Source of the DNA: Thermodesulfobacteriota bacterium
GTDB lineage: Bacteria; Desulfobacterota; DSM-4660; Desulfatiglandales; Desulfatiglandaceae
Length of the DNA stretch: 39,646 nucleotides
Direction of reading: 5' to 3'
NCBI GenBank assembly: GCA_028278625.1
Contig: JANQDY010000087.1
Coordinates: forward strand, 1 to 39,646
A program made the position numbers and the translations under genes. The notes under the pieces are model-generated. The model worked only from the letters and a program-made list of their open reading frames with translations. It ran no database searches and was not told the DNA's origin. This document shows, in pieces, positions 34,008-39,646 of the stretch. Each line of letters begins with the position of its first letter. The first letter of the stretch is position 1.

Positions 34008-35150
34008 CTACGTGAATTCTCCTGACCATAATGCTTCCAGAAAATCCTGCCAGGGCAGCACTTCAAATTGATTGTTCAGCCGCTTGGGCTCTTTTTCCAG
34101 GGAAACGATGATGGCCCGCTTGACGGTATGTTCTTCCAGCAGCGCTCTTAGACCCCTGGTGTGCCCTTCATGAATCCTTTCACTTCCCTTTATTTCAACG
34201 GCCACATTCATGTCGTCAAGGATAAAGTCCACTTCGAAACCGGTGCTGGTGCGCCAATAACGGATGTCCAGCTCGGGGTTTCGGTAAGCCTGATACGCTT
34301 TCAGCTCCATTAGAATGTACTGCTCAAAGGAGTGACCGAATTCAGGAGTGCCGGTTTTGGGAGCACGGCGCGCCAGATAGTTGGCCACGCCCACATCAAA
34401 AAGGTAGAATTTTTCCGTTTCAATGAGACGTCTCTTTCTTGCCCTTCGCCACGGCTGCACCCGAAATCCCAGCAATGTGTCTTCCAGAATCTGGAAGTAG
34501 TTCCTTATAACCTTGGCGCTGACACCCGTTTCCCTGCCCACATTGGTATAGTTCAACAGCTCACCCGATGTCAGTGCCGCAACCCGTAGAAACTGGGAAA
34601 ATGCGGGAATATTTTGGGTCATGGCTTCCGCGGCAATCTCTTCCTTCAAATAGTCGGCGATGTAGGCTCGCAAATCCTGCATGGGATCGGGCGACAAAAA
34701 ATGAGGTGGAAGAAGGCCGGAAATGAAAACCTGTTCCAGTTCAAAACCCTCTGTTTCCACAAAAGAGAGGGGTGTCATGGTGTACCGCCAGGCTCGACCG
34801 GCCAGAAGATTGGCATGCCCTCGCCTCAGCTTTCGGGCGCTTGATCCGGTCATCAAGAAGGAAACATCCGTGTTCTCGATCAGCCAATGAATCTCATTGA
34901 GCAGATCCGGAACCATCTGTATTTCATCGATAACAACAAGCTCCTTGTGTTCCTGATACCGTTCCCGAAGCAATGACGGACGGGCGGCATAATCGGCAAA
35001 CAGATCGGTCCTGAGCAGATCGATCAGAACCGATTCCGGAAAGTGCCGGTTGACCCAGTAGGTCTTCCCCGTTTTGCGAGGTCCCCAAAGGTAAGCGGAG
35101 CGATTGGGGGGCAATTGAATGTTGAGAAGCCGCGTCTTGATAATTCTCAT
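34008..35150 (-). CDS. AAA ATPase with DUF4143 domain, second copy
   Basis: 380-aa paralogue of the protein at 15115-16257, same length and domain order. The P-loop is GPRKTGKTY, Walker B is VVIDEIQMVP, and LMTGSSARKLRRGHA follows. A winged-helix region is near 195-225 (LLNYTNVGRETGVSAKVIR). The nuclease-like motif FEVDFIL...VAVEIKGS is present, with PD-(D/E)XK-type spacing. The start ATG has no ribosome binding site. The predicted promoter places transcription start only a few bases before the ATG, suggesting a nearly leaderless mRNA. It lies in an accessory-looking block with a toxin-antitoxin pair, a pseudogene and another ATPase. Confidence 0.88.
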   Translation of the reverse strand: MRIIKTRLLNIQLPPNRSAYLWGPRKTGKTYWVNRHFPESVLIDLLRTDLFADYAARPSLLRERYQEHKELVVIDEIQMVPDLLNEIHWLIENTDVSFLMTGSSARKLRRGHANLLAGRAWRYTMTPLSFVETEGFELEQVFISGLLPPHFLSPDPMQDLRAYIADYLKEEIAAEAMTQNIPAFSQFLRVAALTSGELLNYTNVGRETGVSAKVIRNYFQILEDTLLGFRVQPWRRARKRRLIETEKFYLFDVGVANYLARRAPKTGTPEFGHSFEQYILMELKAYQAYRNPELDIRYWRTSTGFEVDFILDDMNVAVEIKGSERIHEGHTRGLRALLEEHTVKRAIIVSLEKEPKRLNNQFEVLPWQDFLEALWSGEFT

Positions 35151-35159
35151 GGCAAGGAC

Positions 35160-35187
35160 ATTTTATCCGGATATTATGTCTTGTCAA
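35160..35187 (-). promoter_or_regulatory. Promoter with palindrome for the second DUF4143 ATPase
   Basis: On the minus strand TTGACA (35182-35187) and TAAAAT (35160-35165) are 16 nt apart. The spacer and -10 carry the perfect palindrome TATCCGGATA (35164-35173), whose extended form TATCCGGATAA matches the site before the first ATPase gene at 10 of 11 bases. The start codon is about 10 nt from the -10 box. Confidence 0.65.
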
Positions 35188-35332
35188 GCAAGAATTGCAG
35201 CAGTTTTTTTGGCCAAACAAAAAATGGACACTTGCTTACCTGAAATCTTCTATCCAGGTCAGCGAGCCGTACGGTCTTTACGTCTCCCCACAAAAAAAAG
35301 CCGCAGCGCAAGAACTCTTACTGGTCTGGGTT

Positions 35333-35348
35333 TGCAATATAATTTGCA
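35333..35348 (+). promoter_or_regulatory. Toxin-antitoxin promoter -10 box inside an inverted repeat
   Basis: TATAAT (35338-35343) is flanked exactly by TGCAA (35333-35337) and TTGCA (35344-35348), a perfect 5-nt inverted repeat. Binding of the XRE antitoxin here would block the -10 box. No good -35 box was found. The toxin GTG start is 18 nt downstream. Confidence 0.55.
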
Positions 35349-35366
35349 TTGTGCTAACATAGGCAT

Positions 35367-35624
35367 GTGTATCAAATCCTATTTACCAAACATGCTGACA
35401 GAGCCCTGCGTCGAATGCCACGCAATACAGCTCAACTGATCCGGGAGAAACTGGGCCGGTTGGCAGACGATCCGTTTGCGCGAAATCCGAACGTCACCAA
35501 GTTACAGGAGCGCCCGGGTTACAGATTGCGAGTTGGGGATTGGCGAGTGATCTACGAGATTGAAGGGGAACGGCTGATCATTCTGGTGTTGAGGATTGCT
35601 CCCCGTGGAGGTGTATATCGATGA
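35367..35624 (+). CDS. RelE/ParE-family toxin
   Basis: 85-aa type II toxin with the RelE fold: FTKHADRALRRMPRNTAQLI (helical N-terminus), GRLADDPFARN, and the basic core KLQERPGYRLRVGDWRVIYE with RIAPRGGVY at the end. RelE-type members cleave mRNA on the ribosome. The start is GTG. The toxin gene comes first and overlaps its antitoxin by 4 nt (ATGA), the reverse of the usual order, as in higBA-type loci. Confidence 0.88.
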   Translation: MYQILFTKHADRALRRMPRNTAQLIREKLGRLADDPFARNPNVTKLQERPGYRLRVGDWRVIYEIEGERLIILVLRIAPRGGVYR

Positions 35625-35995
35625 GTGTGCAAGTGATCGAGAGGAACGGCAAGCCTGAATGGGCGATTATCCCCTACAAAGAATATCTGCGGCTGTTAGA
35701 AGTGTTGGAGATGCTTCACGACATCCAAGCGTATGATGAAGCGAAGGTGTCCCTTGCTCAGGGGGAGGAGTTGATACCGAGCGAAGTGACCTATGCTATT
35801 CTGGATGGAGATAATCCCATGCGGGTATGGCGGAAACACCGGGGAATGACGCAGCAACAAGTGGCAGAGAAGGCGGGAATCAGCAAGCCGTATTTGTCGC
35901 AGTTGGAATCAGGACAACGGAAAGGTACAACCGAGGTACTCAGTGCGATCGCTAGAGCGTTGGATGTGTCATTGGAAGACCTTGTGACCGAGTAG
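35621..35995 (+). CDS. XRE-family antitoxin with Phd/RelB-like N-terminus
   Basis: 124-aa antitoxin. Residues 1-30 (VIERNGKPEWAIIPYKEYLR) resemble the start of Phd/YefM antitoxins, which then wrap the toxin. After a linker, residues 66-124 are a helix-turn-helix of the XRE type (RVWRKHRGMTQQQVAEKAGI, SKPYLSQLESGQRKG). It likely neutralises the toxin and represses the operon at the palindrome on the -10 box. The two-domain build differs from a plain HigA. Confidence 0.88.
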   Translation: MSVQVIERNGKPEWAIIPYKEYLRLLEVLEMLHDIQAYDEAKVSLAQGEELIPSEVTYAILDGDNPMRVWRKHRGMTQQQVAEKAGISKPYLSQLESGQRKGTTEVLSAIARALDVSLEDLVTE

Positions 35996-36076
35996 ACGGC
36001 ATTTTTATCTTTTGGATTTTATGATGTCTTTTCATGCCATCACCATGACAATATCAGTCTGATTCATGCGAAGCCA

Positions 36077-36774
36077 TCATCCCCCATGATGGTCGATTTC
36101 GAGCTGATCCAATTGGTCCAGGTCCCACTGAAGATCCATCTCCTGGAACATCCCGCGGGCTTTTGCAAGGTATTCCTTCGCTTTGATGCCGGCCAGGGAG
36201 TCGTGTTTGCTTTGGGTTTCCATGAGGCGTTTCCCAACTTCAAAATAGGTGCGGGAGAGTTCAAGGCGGGCTTCCAGATTTTCACCCTCGAAGATGCTCT
36301 TCCGCCACCATTTCAGGGCTTTTCGTTCCTGCGCAAGAATGGGTTCATAGGCCGCTTCCTGAATGGTGGAGGGTACCACCACGGCATTGATCTTATTGAT
36401 GACTTCAAAACCGCCTTCTTTTTTTGACCACGGCCCCTTCGTCGATAAAGGAGTGCACCACTTCCTCGATAAAGAAGGGGTTTCCGCCGGAACGCTGAAT
36501 GATCTTATCCTTTATGCCGTGATCAAGCCCCTTCACATCAAGCATGTTGTTGATGAGGGTTTCGGAATCCTTTTCATTCAAAGGACTGAGGGCGATTTTC
36601 ACTAAATTGGTGTTGGGCCTCTCTTTGAGCGTTTCAGTGATCCGGCCGCCCGTCTCAGGGTAACCAGGCCGAAACACATTGATAAAAAGTACCGCGCATG
36701 TTTCGGACAAGCGGGACAGGAATTCCAGCAGTTCGATGGAACTGGCATCGGCCCAATGAAGGTCCTCCATAGAT
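36077..36774 (-). pseudogene. Relic of an AAA-ATPase/TPR (adenylate-cyclase-associated type) protein
   Basis: Fragments of one large gene. The first part (36774-36420) reads MEDLHWADASSIELLEFLSR, which is the Walker B region of AAA_16-type ATPases, through GNPFFIEEVVHSFIDEGAVV. A run of seven A on the minus strand (36419-36425) then breaks the frame. In the next frame EGGFEVINKINAVVVPSTIQ continues, and then jumps to AYEPILAQERKALKWWRKS and a TPR-like C-terminus ending at 36077, so an internal section seems deleted. The P-loop half is missing upstream. Both 5' truncation and internal loss make this a true pseudogene rather than a single sequencing error. Confidence 0.7.
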
Positions 36775-36946
36775 GGATCGCTTAGAATTCAGCGATAAAA
36801 CATTATTTCTCAGTGACTATAAAGAAAATGAGCTTTTGCGGCAAGAAAAAAGAGGCCCCCCAAATGAACTCCGTTGGCTGTTCGCGGACCTTGGAACGTA
36901 TAATCATTTATTCTGGTTAGGATATTTCTTTTGGTAATTGTTATGC

Positions 36947-36995
36947 TTGACACCCGAGAGATATTACAATAATATTGTTACAAAAATCTTGTAAC
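36947..36995 (+). promoter_or_regulatory. Promoter with two palindromes before the third ATPase gene
   Basis: TTGACA (36947-36952) and TAATAT (36970-36975) are 17 nt apart. ACAAT-aat-ATTGT (36966-36978) covers the -10 box, and GTTACA-7nt-TGTAAC (36977-36995) sits at and after the predicted start of transcription. These are likely operator sites, possibly for autoregulation. The rest of the 36775-37007 gap shows nothing else. Confidence 0.6.
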
Positions 36996-37007
36996 AGGAT
37001 CTTTGTA

Positions 37008-38132
37008 ATGGCCAACCCCTTCCTCATAGAAACGCTTCCGCCCGACAGCCCTTTTTGCGACAGGCAGGAAGAAATGGAACGGCTCCGCGGCTGTGCCGAA
37101 AGTGGTACGAATATGGTTCTGTTTTCTCCACGTCGCTATGGAAAGACATCCCTCGCTGTTCGGGTCCAGTCGATGCTCCGAAAGCAGGACTACCTTACCA
37201 TCTATTGTCAACTCTTTGGCGTGGACTCTGTTGCCGAGGCCGCCTCTCGAACGGCGCGAAGCATTCTCGAGGCCATTCACGCCAAAGAGTCCATCCTGGA
37301 GAAGGGGAAAAGATTTCTCAGGTATTTCAGTTCATTTCGACCTGTCTTTAAGCCATCGGCTGATGGTATCTCGATGACGGTTGAGCCGGTTTCCAGTGAA
37401 CCTGCTCCCGAATTGCTTGAGCGCGTTTTGAGGGAAGTGGGAACGTTTGCGGACACGTCCGGTTACCGCGTGAACATTGTCCTTGATGAGTTTCAAGAGA
37501 TCACACGGCTTAAGGAATCCTCACAAGTGGAAGGGCTTATACGAGGCGCGATTCAGGGGCAAAAGGCCTCCTACTTTTTTCTGGGCAGCCGACGTGGAAT
37601 CCTGCTGGCTATGTTTTCGGATCGGAAACGGGCGTTCTTTCAGTCTGCCATCCATCTGGAGCTACCGCCCCTTCCGCTCCCGGATGCCGCCGGTTTCCTG
37701 AGCGAGCTATTTGCCAAAGAAGGGAAAGACTGCCCCGAAAAGATATCCGAAGAGATTGCATTAGCGGTAAGACAGCATCCATATTATGTTCAAAGATTGG
37801 CGCGCGAAGTCTATGAGCTGGGTGGGAAAAGTATATGTCGAGAAGACGTGACAAAGGCGCTGGAAACTGTCATCGATACTGAGAGATATGGCTTTGAGGC
37901 CATCATATCCCGGCTCACCCTGCCGCAGGTTCGTGTGATCCGTACGCTAGCAGCGTTCCCTAACATGGAAATGCTTTCAAGTGAATTTGTGGGCAAGTGT
38001 GGCCTTCCTCCGAGTTCAGTCCAGTTTGCTCGTGACAGGCTTAAGTCAGAAGATCTCATTTGGCAGGAGGAATCAAGCCGCCGGTGGAACGTGGTGGATC
38101 CTGTTTTCGCCATGTGGTTGAACCGGATGTGA
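37008..38132 (+). CDS. Archaeal-type AAA ATPase (STAND-like) with wHTH C-terminus
   Basis: 374 aa from ATG at 37008 (AGGA upstream; the earlier start at 36975 lies in the promoter). The N-terminus MANPFLIETLPPDSPFCDR is followed by P-loop FSPRRYGKTSLAVRV, Walker B VNIVLDEFQEI, a sensor region FLGSRRGILLAMFSD, a helical lid, and a C-terminal winged helix (VRVIRTLAAFPNMEM...GLPPSSVQFARDRLK). This is the Arch_ATPase group, distinct from the two DUF4143 ATPases but often in the same kind of accessory region. Function unknown. Confidence 0.85.
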   Translation: MANPFLIETLPPDSPFCDRQEEMERLRGCAESGTNMVLFSPRRYGKTSLAVRVQSMLRKQDYLTIYCQLFGVDSVAEAASRTARSILEAIHAKESILEKGKRFLRYFSSFRPVFKPSADGISMTVEPVSSEPAPELLERVLREVGTFADTSGYRVNIVLDEFQEITRLKESSQVEGLIRGAIQGQKASYFFLGSRRGILLAMFSDRKRAFFQSAIHLELPPLPLPDAAGFLSELFAKEGKDCPEKISEEIALAVRQHPYYVQRLAREVYELGGKSICREDVTKALETVIDTERYGFEAIISRLTLPQVRVIRTLAAFPNMEMLSSEFVGKCGLPPSSVQFARDRLKSEDLIWQEESSRRWNVVDPVFAMWLNRM

Positions 38133-38161
38133 CCTGCTTTTTGCCACTTTCGATTCCGTCT

Positions 38162-38977
38162 CTAACCTCTCTGCCGATATATTTCGGACAGAATCACGCC
38201 GCCCGCAACGGATACGTTCAGGGATTCAAAGCCACTGGGAGATGGGATGGCTACCAGTTGGTGGCATCTCTTTCTGATGGACGGCCCGATCCCTTTTTGC
38301 TCACCCCCCAACACCAGGACCAGGGGTCGTTTCCAATCAAAATCATAAACACTCACAGGCGCATTTCCGGCGGTTCCGACAATCCAGAGACCGCTTTTGG
38401 ACAACTGGTCCAGTGCCCGGTTCAGATTGGTGACCCGGGCCACGGGGAGGAGGGCGTGGGCCCCTGAGGAGCGTTTCAGCACCGCCGGCGTGATGCCTGC
38501 GCACCGGTCCTTTGGGAGAATGAGGCCGTGGCCGCCGAAAAAGGCGGCGGTTCGCATAAGCGCCCCAAGGTTTCCTGCATCGGCCATATGGTCCGCTGCC
38601 AGCAAAAGGGCCGACGGACCGGCTTCCAGTGCCCGCTGAAGGAGTTTTTGAAACCCCCAATAATCAAAGGATTTCATGACCCCCACGATACCTTGATGAG
38701 ACATATCTTTTAGAATATCAAAAATATACTCTCTGTTTTTAAAGTAAACAGGGATGTTTCTGGATGCGGCGAGCTTTTGTATTGTTTCGGCTCTTGCGGA
38801 CGGTTTTCCCTGGGCAACCCAGATTTCTTGCAGCGGTCCGTCATTTCTTTCAAGGGTTTCCCGGACCGCATGATAACCGGGGATCAGATGGTCTTGTGTC
38901 TGCCCTTTTGAGCTTTCAGGTAATTTTCGACTTCTTTTCTTGGCGCTTTTTTTTCTTCTGTCAGGCGATACGGCCAT
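38162..38977 (-). CDS. rlmB: TrmH/SpoU-family rRNA 2'-O-methyltransferase (RlmB-like)
   Basis: 271-aa SPOUT methyltransferase expected to methylate guanosine 2251 of 23S rRNA (Gm2251). A basic N-terminal tail precedes the substrate-binding domain (LIPGYHAVRETLERNDGPLQ). SPOUT motifs are DAGNLGALMRTAAFFG (motif 1), LVLVLGGEQKGIG (motif 2) and IPSPSGFESLNVSVAGGVIL (motif 3, the knot). The ATG overlaps the uvrB stop by one base (TGATG), so the two genes are coupled. RlmB is the likeliest member; other TrmH-type enzymes cannot be excluded. Confidence 0.85.
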   Translation of the reverse strand: MAVSPDRRKKSAKKRSRKLPESSKGQTQDHLIPGYHAVRETLERNDGPLQEIWVAQGKPSARAETIQKLAASRNIPVYFKNREYIFDILKDMSHQGIVGVMKSFDYWGFQKLLQRALEAGPSALLLAADHMADAGNLGALMRTAAFFGGHGLILPKDRCAGITPAVLKRSSGAHALLPVARVTNLNRALDQLSKSGLWIVGTAGNAPVSVYDFDWKRPLVLVLGGEQKGIGPSIRKRCHQLVAIPSPSGFESLNVSVAGGVILSEIYRQRG

Positions 38978-39547
38978 CAGTCCTCCAGAAACGACAGTTC
39001 CTGCTTTTCCAATTCCCTAATGCGATCACGAAAAACCGCGGCCTCTTCAAAGGCCAGCTTTTTGGCCGCCTCCTGCATTTTCCCCTTCAGTTCCAAAATG
39101 ACCGTTTCCATGTCCTCTGAAGAGACCCATGGTGCTTCCTCTTCCTGGACCATGGGGATGGTGACGTAGTCGGCTTCATAGGGGGATTGAAGGATGGTGC
39201 CGATATCCTTCTGGATGCTCTCGGGTGTGAGGCCGTGTTCGCGATTGTAGGCCAGTTGGCGCATCCGGCGGCGATTGCTTTCGTCCATGGCCCGGCCCAT
39301 GGACCCGGTGACATGGTCCGCATAGAGAATGACGCTGCCGTTAACATTCCTGGAGGCCCTGCCACAGGTCTGGATCAGGGACCGTTCGGATCGCAGAAAC
39401 CCTTCCTTGTCCGCGTCCAGGATGGCCACCAGGGATACTTCGGGAATGTCCAGGCCTTCCCGGAGGAGATTAATCCCCACCAGCACGTCGAAGCGCCCCA
39501 GACGCAGGTCCCTGATGATTTCGATACGCTCCAGGGTCTTGATGTCC
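38977..39547 (-). CDS. uvrB: UvrB, C-terminal part (excision repair), cut by fold-back
   Basis: C-terminal 189 residues of the UvrABC helicase-like subunit. Seen are helicase motifs V/VI ([40 protein letters not shown]), [12 protein letters not shown], and the UVR domain that binds UvrC ([20 protein letters not shown]). Coding agreement with UvrB goes upstream only to [10 protein letters not shown] at 39547. Beyond this point the sequence turns round, so the N-terminal part is not in the window in this orientation. Confidence 0.92.
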
Positions 39548-39646
39548 AAGCGCATGGCCGAAGATCTCACCGAATCCTACGCGGAGCTGGACATTCGCGT
39601 ACGGTACATGCACTCGGACATCAAGACCCTGGAGCGTATCGAAATC
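39517..39646. repeat. Inverted repeat / fold-back at the window end
   Basis: Bases 39517-39547 are a perfect 31-nt reverse complement of 39616-39646, which is the very end of the window, with 68 nt between. Both arms encode the same UvrB segment ([10 protein letters not shown]), one on each strand. This is the mark of a chimeric join or an assembly fold-back. Confidence 0.9.
39548..39646 (+). other. Inverted uvrB fragment (artefact of fold-back)
   Basis: On the plus strand this reads [20 protein letters not shown], then [13 protein letters not shown], which is the UvrB segment lying just before the part on the minus strand. It is therefore the upstream continuation of the same gene in opposite orientation, not a second uvrB. 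It is open at the window end. Confidence 0.85.

Noticed and set aside
39548..39646. A second uvrB gene on the plus strand
   Set aside because: It is the adjacent part of the same UvrB in inverted orientation, bounded by a perfect inverted repeat to the window end.
1..39646. CRISPR array, tRNA, rRNA or insertion sequence
   Set aside because: No regular spaced repeats, cloverleaf sequences, rRNA stretches or transposase genes were recognised.

Overview
The window looks like a piece of a deltaproteobacterial (Desulfobacterota-like) chromosome. This is inferred from the mix of genes: an octaheme cytochrome c, a UGA-containing DsbA-family gene that looks like a selenoprotein, an ArsR/permease/thioredoxin operon, an IPTL-CTERM remnant, several DUF4143-type ATPases and many signalling proteins. 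No rRNA, tRNA, CRISPR array or complete insertion sequence was seen. The window starts inside a tolC-like gene and ends in a fold-back of uvrB, so both ends look like contig ends.

Layout. (1) 1-5522, plus strand: a heavy-metal RND efflux operon (outer membrane factor, His-rich adaptor, pump). The pump gene is frameshifted at a run of eight G. (2) 5529-14267, minus strand: a PQQ-type beta-propeller protein, a five-PAS hybrid histidine kinase, then three exported proteins: one with an HEXXH zincin motif, one with a caspase-like His/Cys dyad, and a parallel beta-helix protein. (3) 14268-15114: a gene-poor stretch with a small palindromic repeat and the orphan C-terminus of an IPTL-CTERM protein. 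(4) 15115-16257: an AAA/DUF4143 ATPase. (5) 16428-20417, minus strand: arsR, a DUF318-type permease, three thioredoxin-fold proteins, a CcdA-like membrane protein and an AhpD-like protein, behind a clear promoter/operator. (6) 20574-25052: a B3/B4-domain protein, oligoribonuclease, an FKBP-like protein, a double-thioredoxin/HEAT protein, a small membrane protein with a structured leader, and an exported HAD phosphatase. (7) 25203-32717, plus strand: a membrane adenylate cyclase, the selenoprotein, an octaheme cytochrome c, a copper chaperone, a CopA ATPase and an MscS channel. (8) 32737-38132: a UPF0261 protein, a second AAA/DUF4143 ATPase, a toxin-antitoxin pair, an ATPase/TPR pseudogene and a third ATPase. 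(9) 38162-39646: rlmB and the end of uvrB, with the fold-back.

The common themes are metal handling (RND efflux, CopZ/CopA, ArsR/permease) and thiol or selenol redox chemistry (four CxxC thioredoxin-fold proteins, CcdA, a UxxC DsbA-family protein). The octaheme cytochrome lies directly downstream of the selenoprotein. The strongest new observation is the UPWC selenoprotein with a SECIS-like hairpin at 26927-27526. The most novel candidate system is the sensor-kinase/zincin/caspase-like/beta-helix cluster at 5529-12590.
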